The translations under genes and the position numbers were made by a program. From positions 1-64,000 of the forward strand of contig JAWLFE010000006.1 in NCBI GenBank assembly GCA_041685735.1: a DNA stretch of 64,000 nt, written 5' to 3'. The stretch comes from CSSed11-175R1 sp041685735. Its GTDB lineage: Bacteria > Actinomycetota > Nitriliruptoria > Nitriliruptorales > Nitriliruptoraceae. The notes below the pieces were generated by a model. That model was not told the origin of the DNA. It saw only the letters and a program-made list of their open reading frames with translations, and made no database searches. This document shows, piece by piece, positions 42,768 through 50,905 of the stretch. The stretch's first letter is position 1. Each line of letters starts with the position of its first letter.

Positions 42768-44288
42768 TCACCTCCCTCGGGCCGGTGCGGCATGCACGTC
42801 GTCACGATCGCGCACGATCCAGGACGCGCCGCCACGCTTGGTCACCTCGGTGATCGGGATACCTCGACGTTCCGCCAGCAGCTCGAGGCAGCGCCACGTG
42901 CAGAACCCACCTTGGCACCGACCCATCCCTGCCCGGGTGCGGAACTTCACGCCATCCAGGGTCCGAGCACCGCGGTCGATCGCGTCGACGACCTCGGCCT
43001 CCGTCACCAGTTCGCAGCGGCAGACCAGGTGCGCGAAGCCCGGCTCCGACGCTGCCAGCTCCACCTGTTCCCGGGTGGACAGGACCGAGAACCGCACCGG
43101 ATGCTCAGCGCGGGGCTGCCAGTCCGCCCTCTCCCGGAGCTCGAGACCCTCGTCACGCAGGACCTCGATCAGGTGGGCCGCGATGGCAGGTGCCGCGGTC
43201 AGCCCCGGCGACTGGATCCCCGCCGCGTTGATGAAGCCGCGCCGGCGCGTCACGCCCAGGACGAAGTCGTCGGTGTCGGCGACCGCGCGGACCCCGGCGA
43301 ACTCCGCGATCACATCCCGCTGACTGATGACCGGCACCAACCGCTTCGCCGCTGCGAAGACCGCCTGGGCACCCTCCGGCGTGGTCGCCGTGTCGTCCTT
43401 GTCGTCGGTGGCCTCGGCCGTCGGGCCCACCATGATGGTTCCGTCGAACGTCGGGGTGACGAGCGTGCCCTTCGAGGTCGGGGTCGGGCACGGGAAGATC
43501 ACCGAGGTCACCAGCCCCGCCAGGCGCTTGTCGAGCAGGTACTCCTCACCCTTGCGCCCGGCGATGGTGAAGGTCGCCACCCCCGCCATCCGCGCGACCT
43601 CGTCAGCCTGCAGGCCGGCTGCGTTGACGACGTAGCGCGTCGCCAGTGTGCGGGTTGGCGTGTGCAACGTCAGTGGTCCGTCCGGATCGCCACGATCTGG
43701 CGGATCGATCGCGACGACCGGCTGCTCGGTTGCGACCTGGACCCCGTTGGCAACCGCGTTGTCCGCGATCAGCAGGACCGCCTCGTAGGGGTTGATGACG
43801 CCCGCTGTCGGCGCCCACAGCGCGGCGATGACATCGCGTGACAGGTTCGGCTGGTGCCTCCGCACCCGCGCGGCGTCCCATCGCTCCAGACCGGGGATGC
43901 CCTTGCGATCTCCCTGCGCGTGGAGGTACTCGATCGTCGGAAGCTCATCGGTCGTCAGCGCGACCAGCAGTTCGCCGACCTGCGCGAAGCCGAACCCGAG
44001 GTCATCCCGCAGCCGCAACCATCCCTCGTTCCCCGGCCATTCCAGTGCGCCCTTGACCGTCTCAGGATCGGCATGGATCCCCGAATGGATGATGCCGCTG
44101 TTGGCCTTGCTGACCCCGAAACCGACCTCCGCATCACGCTCGAGGACGACCACGTCGAGGTGGTAGCGCGACAGCTCGCGGGCCAGCGTGATACCGACGA
44201 CGCCACCGCCGATCACGACGACATCATGACAGGGCGGTCGCACGGCGGCTCCGATGGCGGATCGACGACGCTGACAGGCCACCACCAT
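42768..44288 (-). CDS. DAO-type FAD dehydrogenase with C-terminal BFD-like [2Fe-2S] domain (GlpA-like)
   Basis: A 506-residue flavoprotein. The N-terminal DAO fold (VVVIGGGVVGITLARELS, ANSGIIHSGIHA) resembles glycerol-3-phosphate dehydrogenase and L-2-hydroxyglutarate oxidase. The C-terminus holds a BFD-like cluster domain: HLVCRCELVTEAEVVDA and GMGRCQGGFCTWRC provide the cysteines. It leads the three-gene operon. Substrate could be glycerol-3-phosphate or another 2-hydroxy acid; no kinase or transporter for either is nearby. The ATG at 44288 has no good ribosome site; GTG codons just after it are alternatives. Confidence 0.9.
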   Translation of the reverse strand: MVVACQRRRSAIGAAVRPPCHDVVVIGGGVVGITLARELSRYHLDVVVLERDAEVGFGVSKANSGIIHSGIHADPETVKGALEWPGNEGWLRLRDDLGFGFAQVGELLVALTTDELPTIEYLHAQGDRKGIPGLERWDAARVRRHQPNLSRDVIAALWAPTAGVINPYEAVLLIADNAVANGVQVATEQPVVAIDPPDRGDPDGPLTLHTPTRTLATRYVVNAAGLQADEVARMAGVATFTIAGRKGEEYLLDKRLAGLVTSVIFPCPTPTSKGTLVTPTFDGTIMVGPTAEATDDKDDTATTPEGAQAVFAAAKRLVPVISQRDVIAEFAGVRAVADTDDFVLGVTRRRGFINAAGIQSPGLTAAPAIAAHLIEVLRDEGLELRERADWQPRAEHPVRFSVLSTREQVELAASEPGFAHLVCRCELVTEAEVVDAIDRGARTLDGVKFRTRAGMGRCQGGFCTWRCLELLAERRGIPITEVTKRGGASWIVRDRDDVHAAPARGR

Positions 44289-44375
44289 GCCCGCACCCCG
44301 CAGCCGCGGGAAGATGCGTTGGGCCCATGATCCGAGCCCGTTGGTCCCACCCCGACGCCTGCTGGTCCGTGCGGC

Positions 44376-46988
44376 ATGACCGCGAACCTGCCGCGTAGTG
44401 TGGCGGGCATGCCTCCAACATCAGGCGGACGTGGGGAGCAGGCTCCCCACGGATCACCGCATGCAGCCCCCGTCGACGAGGTTCTCGCCGGGCTCACCGT
44501 CGATGCCGACGTCGGCCTGTCCCGTGCCGAGGTGGCCCGTCGGCGCCGCATCCACGGCGCCAACGACCTCGGTGATGACGGCAGGCTCCGTTGGTGGCGT
44601 CTGCTGTGGAACCAGCTCGCCAGTGCCGTGGTGGTGCTGCTCCTGGGTGCGGGGATCGTCGGCTTCTTCGTCGGTGAGACCATCGAGGCGATCGCGATCC
44701 TGGTCGTCCTGGTCGTGAACGCGATCGTCGGGTTCGCGACCGAACTACAGGCCGCCCGATCGATGGCCGCGCTCGGGCGGTTGATGGGCACGGTCGCCGA
44801 GGTCGAACGTGACGACCGTCGGGATGAGATCGATGCGGTCGAACTCGTCCCGGGCGACATCGTCGGGATCGAGGCGGGTGAACAGGTCCCCGCCGATCTG
44901 CGCCTGCTGGAGGCAGAGGGTCTGCAGGTCGAGGAGGCGGGCCTGACCGGGGAGAGCGACGCGGTCACCAAGACCATCGAACCCGTCGCGCCGGACACCC
45001 CCATCGGGGACCGGACCAACACCCTGTTCATGGGCACGACCGTGCTCGCGGGCCGGGGACGGGGCGTGGTGATCGCGACCGGGCGGCGGACACAGATGGG
45101 TCGGATCGCGGACCTCGCCGGATCGGCGGAGCAGACACAGGCGCCACTGCAGCGTGGTCTCGATCAGCTCAGCCGTCGGCTGGCCATCGGGGTGGTGCTC
45201 GGTGCCGCGACCCTGTTCGGCATCGGCCTGCTCCGCGGGCGCGAGGTCGCGGAGATGGCGGAGATCGCGGTGGCGCTCGCGATCGCCGTGGTCCCCGAAG
45301 GCCTGCCGGCCGTGGCAACGCTGACGTTGGCGGTCGGGATGCGCCGGATGGCTGCCGGGAACGCGCTCGTGCGACGGCTGCCAGCCGTGGAGACCCTCGG
45401 GTCGACCACGGTGGTGTGCTCCGACAAGACCGGCACGCTCACCCGCAACGAGATGGAGGTCGTCGAGCTGGTGCTCGCCGACGACGTCGATGCCGACCGC
45501 CTGTGGCGCGTCGCCACGCTGTGCAACGATGCGGACGTCGATCCCGATGGCGATCCGGTCGGTGACCCGACCGAGGTCGCTCTGCTCCACGGTGCGTCGG
45601 CGCACGGCTACGACTGGAGGCAGCTGCGGGGATCCACCGAGCGGGAGCGGGAGGTGCCGTTCAGCTCCGACACCAAGCGGATGGCGATCGTCGTCGACGG
45701 CACCGTGCTTGCCAAGGGCGCACCCGAGGTCCTGCTGGCCGCTGACCAGCACCCCCAACTCCAGGATGCTGCCGAGCGCCTCTCCGCCCGGGCGCTGCGC
45801 ACCCTGGTGCTGGCCGATGGTCCGAACCCGGGCGATGGGGTGGGTGATGACGATCTGTTCGACGGCCTCGAGCCGCTGGGTGTGGTGGCGATGCAGGATC
45901 CACCACGGAAGGCTGCCGGCGCTGCGATAGCAGCCCTCTCCGCCGCGGGGATCCGGGTGGTGATGATCACCGGCGACCGTCCCGACACCGCCAGCGCGAT
46001 CGGGGACCAGCTCGGCATCGACGAGCCCGAACCCGTCACCGGACATCACCTCAACCAGATCACGCGCGAGGAACTCGGCGAGACCGTGACCACCACCAAC
46101 GTGTTCGCCCGCGTCGACCCCGAACACAAGCTGCGCATCATCGAGGCGCTCCAGGACGCGGGCGAGATCGTCGCCGTCACCGGCGATGGCGTCAACGACG
46201 CGCCGGCGCTCAGTCAGGCCGACGTCGGCGTTGCCATGGGATCCGGCACCGACGTGGCCCGGGACGCGGCCGACATCGTGCTCCTCGACGACCGCTTCGA
46301 GACCCTGGAGGTCGCCGTCCAGGAGGGGCGCCGGATCTTCGCCAACATCCGCCGGTTCGGACAGTTCCTCTTCTCCTGGCACGTCGCCGAGGTGCTGGTC
46401 ATCACCGTCGCCGTGCTGGCCGGGTTCCCTGCTCCGCTCGCCGGACTGATGATCCTGTGGAACAACCTCGTCATCGACGTGCTGCCCTCCTTCGCGCTGG
46501 CACTCGAGCCGAGCCGCGACGACGTCATGCGCCAACCACCCCGCGATCCACGGGCCCCGGTCATCGACCGCGGCGTCATGCGACGGATCGGCGTCTCCGC
46601 CGTCCTGGTCGCCACCGTGGGACTGGCGGCCTACGGTCTCGGGGCGCTCTGGCTCGGGCTGGACACCGCCGGGGCCCAGACCATGACCTTCGTCGCGATG
46701 TCCCTCGGGCAGGTCCTCACGGTCTTCAACGCCCGCAGCGAGACGGGCTCCGGGTTCCGCGGCGCGGGCCGCAACCGCTGGCTGTGGGCCGCGCTCGCTA
46801 TCACCCTCGCGCTCGAAGCTGCCGCACTGAGCATCCCGCCGTTGCGCGAGATCCTCCGCCTGACCACCCTGCCAGGACAGGCCTGGGTCATCGCACTCCT
46901 CCTCGGATCGCTTCCCCTCACGATCGTCCAACTCGCCCGGCTCCGCCGGTCAACCGAGCAGCCGGGACACCCAGGGTGCAGTCCCTGA
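44376..46988 (+). CDS. Cation-transporting P-type ATPase (type II, Ca-type)
   Basis: An 870-residue P-type ATPase. N-terminal cation ATPase domain (GLSRAEVARRRRIHGANDLG), actuator loop motif GLTGESDAVTK, TM4 motif VVPEGLPAVATLTLAVGMRR (PEGLP as in Ca pumps), phosphorylation site CSDKTGTLTRNE, hinge TGDGVNDAPALSQADVGVAM, and TM6-like ILWNNLVIDVLPSFALALEP. These features fit a Ca2+ or related cation exporter of the PacL/SERCA branch. The start may be ATG 44376 or 44409. The universal stress protein follows on the same strand after 81 bases. Confidence 0.93.
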   Translation: MTANLPRSVAGMPPTSGGRGEQAPHGSPHAAPVDEVLAGLTVDADVGLSRAEVARRRRIHGANDLGDDGRLRWWRLLWNQLASAVVVLLLGAGIVGFFVGETIEAIAILVVLVVNAIVGFATELQAARSMAALGRLMGTVAEVERDDRRDEIDAVELVPGDIVGIEAGEQVPADLRLLEAEGLQVEEAGLTGESDAVTKTIEPVAPDTPIGDRTNTLFMGTTVLAGRGRGVVIATGRRTQMGRIADLAGSAEQTQAPLQRGLDQLSRRLAIGVVLGAATLFGIGLLRGREVAEMAEIAVALAIAVVPEGLPAVATLTLAVGMRRMAAGNALVRRLPAVETLGSTTVVCSDKTGTLTRNEMEVVELVLADDVDADRLWRVATLCNDADVDPDGDPVGDPTEVALLHGASAHGYDWRQLRGSTEREREVPFSSDTKRMAIVVDGTVLAKGAPEVLLAADQHPQLQDAAERLSARALRTLVLADGPNPGDGVGDDDLFDGLEPLGVVAMQDPPRKAAGAAIAALSAAGIRVVMITGDRPDTASAIGDQLGIDEPEPVTGHHLNQITREELGETVTTTNVFARVDPEHKLRIIEALQDAGEIVAVTGDGVNDAPALSQADVGVAMGSGTDVARDAADIVLLDDRFETLEVAVQEGRRIFANIRRFGQFLFSWHVAEVLVITVAVLAGFPAPLAGLMILWNNLVIDVLPSFALALEPSRDDVMRQPPRDPRAPVIDRGVMRRIGVSAVLVATVGLAAYGLGALWLGLDTAGAQTMTFVAMSLGQVLTVFNARSETGSGFRGAGRNRWLWAALAITLALEAAALSIPPLREILRLTTLPGQAWVIALLLGSLPLTIVQLARLRRSTEQPGHPGCSP

Positions 46989-47069
46989 TCAGGTAGCGAC
47001 CTTCGGCCCTGCCCCAGGACTCCCCGGACAGGCACACTGCAGGAACAGCACCGCGGATCGGAGAGGACC

Positions 47070-47513
47070 GTGGCTCGCATCGTGGTAGGCGTCGATGGAT
47101 CCGACCGGGCGGGACGGGCGCTGCGATGGGCCCTGGCCGAGGCACGCCTGCGTCACGCCGACCTCGACCTCGTGCACGCGGTCAGTGAACCGCTTCCCCT
47201 CGCCGACCCGGTGATCTTCCCCCCGATCCCGGTCGAGGACCTGAAGGCCGGAGGGCTCAAGGTCATCGACCAGGCGCTGGCGGGGCTGGAACGCGACGGG
47301 GTCGCCATCGAACGCATCGCCGCGGTTGGTGGCGCCGCGCGGATCCTGTGCGAAACCGCGATCGGCGCGGATCTGCTCGTCGTCGGGTCGCGCGGGTTGG
47401 GAGGGTTCCGGGGGCTGCTCGTCGGCTCGGTCACCCAACAGGTCGTCGCGCACTCCCCCTGCCCCGTGGTCGTCGTGGTGCCACAGGACCGGCAGGTCGA
47501 CACCCGGGCCTGA
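47070..47513 (+). CDS. Universal stress protein (UspA family)
   Basis: A 147-residue single-domain USP. N-terminal IVVGVDGSDRAGRALRWAL and the C-terminal ATP-binding motif VVGSRGLGGFRGLLVGSVTQ, then SPCPVVVV, indicate the ATP-binding subtype. GTG start with GGAGAGG a few bases upstream. It follows the Ca-type ATPase and is convergent with the cupredoxin-like gene. Role inferred from family: stress or dormancy survival. Confidence 0.95.
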   Translation: MARIVVGVDGSDRAGRALRWALAEARLRHADLDLVHAVSEPLPLADPVIFPPIPVEDLKAGGLKVIDQALAGLERDGVAIERIAAVGGAARILCETAIGADLLVVGSRGLGGFRGLLVGSVTQQVVAHSPCPVVVVVPQDRQVDTRA

Positions 47514-47550
47514 GCACCGACCACCGGACTCCGGTCGCAACCCAGCGCTC

Positions 47551-48051
47551 CTACTCGACGGTCATCTGGCCAGCGGGTCCGACGCGGTAGTCACAGCTGT
47601 TGCCGAGGTAGCAGCCGATCTGCCAGCTGCCCACGCTCTCTTCTGGAAAGGTGACGTCGAGGGTCACGGTGGCGCCCGGTTTCACGCTGAGCGTGACGGC
47701 GTCGACGGTGGACGTCGGGGCGATCCACGCCGATCGAGGTTCAACCCTGGCGTCCAGGCCTGCGAGGAGATCCTCCTGGAAGCCGACGGGTCGCCCGCCC
47801 TCTTCGATCACGGATCTGCCGATCGTGAGGTTCTGCGTGAATTCGTTGTCGCTCACGAAGACCAGCCTCACGGGTTCGCCGGCCGGAACCGTGAAGTCGT
47901 CTGGTGTTAGCGAGTAGTCCTCGACGGTGATCTCCAGGACCCCGTCACGACCGGGCCGATCTTCTCCCGACTCGGACAACATGAGCGCGAGCGTCGCCGC
48001 TCCGATGACCAGGAGCGCGACGAGCCCGATGATCCGCGGTTGCGTCTTCAT
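47551..48051 (-). CDS. Cupredoxin-like exported protein lacking histidine ligands
   Basis: About 166 residues. A membrane anchor or signal (IIGLVALLVIGAATLALML) leads to a cupredoxin fold (LEITVEDYSLTPDDFTVPAGEPVRLVF, split as strands; then WQIGCYLGNSCDY and GPAGQMTVE). The ATG at 48051 has a near-perfect GGAGGTGAG five bases upstream. The Cys and Met expected of a type 1 copper site are present, but the protein has no histidine at all: the usual His positions are Asn (QNLTIG) and Asp/Tyr (CDYR). It may have lost copper binding or bind it differently. Adjacent to CopB-like ATPase. Confidence 0.85.
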   Translation of the reverse strand: MKTQPRIIGLVALLVIGAATLALMLSESGEDRPGRDGVLEITVEDYSLTPDDFTVPAGEPVRLVFVSDNEFTQNLTIGRSVIEEGGRPVGFQEDLLAGLDARVEPRSAWIAPTSTVDAVTLSVKPGATVTLDVTFPEESVGSWQIGCYLGNSCDYRVGPAGQMTVE

Positions 48052-48179
48052 CGATCTCACCTCCTCGGCGCCCACGACCTGCCGGCAGGCCTGGCGCGCC
48101 ATACCTCCGGTGTACGCCAGAACAGGTCGCGGCAACAGGGTCCCAAGCCCACACCTGCGATGCCCAACAGCCCTCTGCT

Positions 48180-48223
48180 GGGATGACACAGCCCCCTCGG
48201 GACGACCCCGTGTCGGTCATCCC
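48180..48223 (-). terminator. Stem-loop after the copper ATPase gene
   Basis: GGGATGAC (48180-48187) pairs with GTCATCCC (48216-48223) around a GC-rich loop with further short pairings. It overlaps the stop codon of the ATPase gene (48217) and extends downstream on the minus strand. No T-run. Confidence 0.4.
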
Positions 48224-50271
48224 GCGTGATGACTGGCAGTGGAACCTGCGGGTTGGAGGTCGACGCGGCGGAGGAGTTGGGCGTTCAGCGCCACGATGAT
48301 GGTGGACAGGCTCATGAGTGCGGCGCCGAGCGCGATGGGTAGCGTGATCCCGATGGGGGTGAGCACGCCTGCGGCGAGCGGGATGGCGGCGAGGTTGTAG
48401 CCGGCGGCCCACCAGAGGTTCTGGATCATCTTGCGGTAGGTCGCGGTGGACAGGGTTCGGATCGCGACCACGCCCCGGGGGTCGTCGGAGGCGAGCACGA
48501 TCCCGGCGGACTCGATCGCGACGTCGGTGCCCGCCCCGATCGCGATGCCGACGTCCGCGCGGGCGAGCGCGGGTGCGTCGTTGACGCCGTCCCCGACCAT
48601 GGCGACCTTCAGCCCGCGGTCCTGCAGTTCGGCGACCTTGGCGTCCTTGTCCTCGGGGAGGACCTCGGCGAACACCTCGTCGATGCCGAGCTCTGTGGCG
48701 ACCGCGTCGGCGACCTGGCGGGCGTCACCGGTGATCATGGCGACCGTGACCCCGGCGGCATGCAGCTGGGCGACGGCCTCACGGGAGACCTCGCGGACCT
48801 GGTCCTCCAGCGCGAACGCCCCGAGGACCTGCCCGTCACGCACCACGTGCAGGACCGCCGCGCCACGCTCGACCCACGCGTCGGTCTGCTCGGCCAGTTC
48901 GTTGGGGCTATCGAGGTCGCGGTCGCGTAGCAGTGCCGGACCGCCGACCGCTACCTCGATGCCGTCGACCTCGGCCGCCACACCACGGCCGGTCATGGAC
49001 CGGAACTCCGACGCGGTCGGGACCTCGACGCGTTCCGTGGCGTAGGTGTGGATCGCCCGCGCCAGCGGATGTTCGGAGTCGGCCTCCACGGCACCCGCCA
49101 GGGCGAGCAGTTCGTCGACGTCGACGCGCTGCGCCGTGGCGACGTCCGTGACGGCGTGGGCGCCTTCGGTCAGGGTGCCGGTCTTGTCGAACAACACGGC
49201 ATCGATCCTGCGCATCTGTTCCAGCGCGAGTCGATCCTTGACCAGGATCCCGGAGCGCGCCGATTTCGAGGTGGAGATCGACGTCACCAACGGGATCGCG
49301 AGCCCCAGCGCGTGGGGGCACGCGATGACCAGCACCGTGATCGTGCGGTCGACCGCGAACCCGGGCTCGCCCAGCAGACTCCACACGACTGCGGTCACGG
49401 TGCCGGCCGCGACCGCGACGTAGAACAGCAGCGCCGCGGCCCGGTCGGCCAACACCTGCGTGCGCGACCGTGAGGACTGCGCATCGGCGACCATCCGCTC
49501 GATCCCGGCCAGCGCGGTGTCATCGCCGGTCGCGGTGACCTCGATGCGCAGGCTCGCGTCCGTGACCACCGTCGCAGCGACCACCCGATCCCCTTCACCA
49601 CGCGAGACGGGGTTGGACTCACCGGTGATCATCGACTCGTCGACATCCGCCGAGCCGTCCACGATGTCACCATCGGCCGGGACCCGCGCACCGGGACGGA
49701 CCAGCACGACGTCGCCGACCTGCAACTCGTCGATCCGGACCGACTCCGTGTCACCGTCGTCGGTGACCCGCTCCGCCTCGTCGGGCAGCAGCTCCGCCAG
49801 TGCCTCCAGCGCGCCACGAGCCTGCCCGATCGCGCGCATCTCCAACCAGTGGCCGAGCAGCATGATCACGATCAACAGCCCGAGCTCCCACCACAGCTCG
49901 CTGCCGAACCAGCCCACCATGTTCGCGAGCGAGGCGACATAGGCCACCGTGATCGCCATCGCGATCAGCAGCATCATCCCCGGCGACCGATCACGCGCTT
50001 CCTGTACGCCACCGGCCAGGAACGGCCACCCCCCGTAGAAGAAAATCACCGTGCCCAACACCGGCGACAGCCAGGCGCTGCCCGGGAAGCTCGGCGCGGT
50101 GTAGCCGAACCACTCCTGGATCATCGGCGCCCACACCACCACCGGGACCGTCAGGACGAACGACAGCCAGAACCGATCACGGAACATCGCCGCATGATCA
50201 CCGTGGCCGTCGTGCCCGTGGTCGGTCTGCGCATCGCGGTCGGTCTGCGCATCGCGGTCGGTCGACGTCAT
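48217..50271 (-). CDS. Copper-translocating P1B-type ATPase (CopB-like)
   Basis: A heavy-metal P-type ATPase of about 684 residues. A His-rich N-terminus (DHGHDGHGDH) replaces the usual CxxC HMA domain. Actuator motif MITGESNP, metal-site motif IACPHALGLAIP (CPH, as in CopB types), phosphorylation DKTGTLTEG, SEHPLA (HP locus) and GDGVNDAPALARADVGIAI. CPH pumps export Cu(II)/Cu(I). ATG 50271 is chosen over 50283 because GGAGG lies five bases upstream. The N-terminus has an in-frame 18-bp tandem duplication (DRDAQTDRDAQT). A CsoR-like box lies 36 bases upstream. Confidence 0.95.
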   Translation of the reverse strand: MTSTDRDAQTDRDAQTDHGHDGHGDHAAMFRDRFWLSFVLTVPVVVWAPMIQEWFGYTAPSFPGSAWLSPVLGTVIFFYGGWPFLAGGVQEARDRSPGMMLLIAMAITVAYVASLANMVGWFGSELWWELGLLIVIMLLGHWLEMRAIGQARGALEALAELLPDEAERVTDDGDTESVRIDELQVGDVVLVRPGARVPADGDIVDGSADVDESMITGESNPVSRGEGDRVVAATVVTDASLRIEVTATGDDTALAGIERMVADAQSSRSRTQVLADRAAALLFYVAVAAGTVTAVVWSLLGEPGFAVDRTITVLVIACPHALGLAIPLVTSISTSKSARSGILVKDRLALEQMRRIDAVLFDKTGTLTEGAHAVTDVATAQRVDVDELLALAGAVEADSEHPLARAIHTYATERVEVPTASEFRSMTGRGVAAEVDGIEVAVGGPALLRDRDLDSPNELAEQTDAWVERGAAVLHVVRDGQVLGAFALEDQVREVSREAVAQLHAAGVTVAMITGDARQVADAVATELGIDEVFAEVLPEDKDAKVAELQDRGLKVAMVGDGVNDAPALARADVGIAIGAGTDVAIESAGIVLASDDPRGVVAIRTLSTATYRKMIQNLWWAAGYNLAAIPLAAGVLTPIGITLPIALGAALMSLSTIIVALNAQLLRRVDLQPAGSTASHHAG

Positions 50272-50306
50272 CAGAGCCTCCATCTCGCTGGTCGCAGCGC
50301 GTACAC

Positions 50307-50321
50307 TACCCCCCTAGGGTA
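50307..50321 (-). promoter_or_regulatory. CsoR-like copper operator
   Basis: TACCC-CCCTA-GGGTA: a 5-bp inverted repeat with a five-base centre inside a longer G/C-tract palindrome (ACTACCCCCCTAGGGTATC), 36 bases before the CopB-like start. CsoR operators have the form TACCC-N-GGGTA with such tracts. No csoR gene lies in the window, so the repressor would be encoded elsewhere. Confidence 0.6.
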
Positions 50322-50364
50322 TCTTCCTCCCACCGTCGATGGAGTGGCCCAGCATGGTGCCCGG

Positions 50365-50469
50365 ATGGACCACGACGATGGGATGATGTCGTGGTCCATG
50401 AGCGGGTGGGGCTGGCTCTGGGTGCTCGTGGTGCGCCGACGCGCGTCGCTCCGGGAAGGTGGACCTTGA
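50365..50469 (+). pseudogene. Truncated small membrane protein (SHOCT-type N-terminus)
   Basis: ATG 50365 opens MDHDDGMMSWSMSGWGWLWVL and then runs into a charged tail (VRRRASLREGGP) and a stop. The Met/Trp/His-rich start is characteristic of small SHOCT-domain membrane proteins found in copper clusters, but the rest of the helix and the SHOCT motif are missing. Between 50470 and 50656 further short coding-like scraps occur in other frames (ESRVMAIRPGVGERTKVTAF before 50530; VTDPANQIRPIEVLTLGYQ before 50670), so the whole 50330-50670 interval looks like decayed gene debris. Confidence 0.45.
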
Positions 50470-50656
50470 GTCCCGCGTGATGGCGATCCGGCCAGGTGTG
50501 GGCGAGCGCACCAAGGTCACCGCCTTCTGACCAGCCACGCGTCCCCGCCGCCGAGGGCAGGATCGGTGGCCAGCCTGGAGAGGTGGCGATGCCACCGAGG
50601 TCGAGCAGGCCACGGCCGTCACGGACCCGGCCAACCAGATCCGCCCGATCGAGGTG

Positions 50657-50684
50657 TTGACTCTAGGTTATCAATAGTTAGAGT
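50657..50684 (+). promoter_or_regulatory. Promoter with overlapping inverted repeat
   Basis: TTGACT (50657-50662), a 16-base spacer, then TAGAGT (50679-50684): a good sigma-70-type promoter in a short AT-rich island, 33 bases before the ATG at 50717. It is overlapped by the inverted repeat CTCTA (50661-50665) / TAGAG (50679-50683), placed so that a bound repressor would block both elements. The TetR-type regulator at the end of this operon (52112) is the natural candidate. Confidence 0.6.
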
Positions 50685-50716
50685 ATCGCTTACTATTCTA
50701 AGATGAGGATCTCACG

Positions 50717-50905
50717 ATGAGCGACACGACCACGCCCGCTACACCAACTGTCCACCACCCGATCGCCCTGCGCACCGCGTCGGTGCTGGGATGGTTCTTC
50801 GCCGGTGCGGGGGTGATGAGCCTGCTCCCCGTTCCCTTCGACGTGGCGTTCGCGACCGCGTGGGCACTGCGCGCCGACGTGGACGGCATCGGGGATGGCC
50901 GATGA
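50717..50905 (+). CDS. Small single-helix membrane protein (62 aa)
   Basis: A short protein with a polar Thr/Pro-rich N-terminus and one hydrophobic stretch of about 35 residues (LGWFFAGAGVMSLLPVPFDV, then AFATAWALRA) that could cross the membrane once or as a hairpin. GAGGAT lies eight bases before the ATG. Its stop overlaps the start of the GNAT-membrane protein (ATGA), which makes it a likely real gene and partner of that protein. No family recognised. Confidence 0.75.
   Translation: MSDTTTPATPTVHHPIALRTASVLGWFFAGAGVMSLLPVPFDVAFATAWALRADVDGIGDGR

Noticed and set aside
41607..43841. 744-codon plus-strand frame over the FAD oxidoreductase genes
   Set aside because: Antisense shadow. The minus-strand products have FAD loops and cluster cysteines and use tight ATGA coupling.
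44745..46931. 728-codon minus-strand frame antisense to the Ca-type ATPase
   Set aside because: Shadow; no domain, and the plus strand has every P-type ATPase motif.
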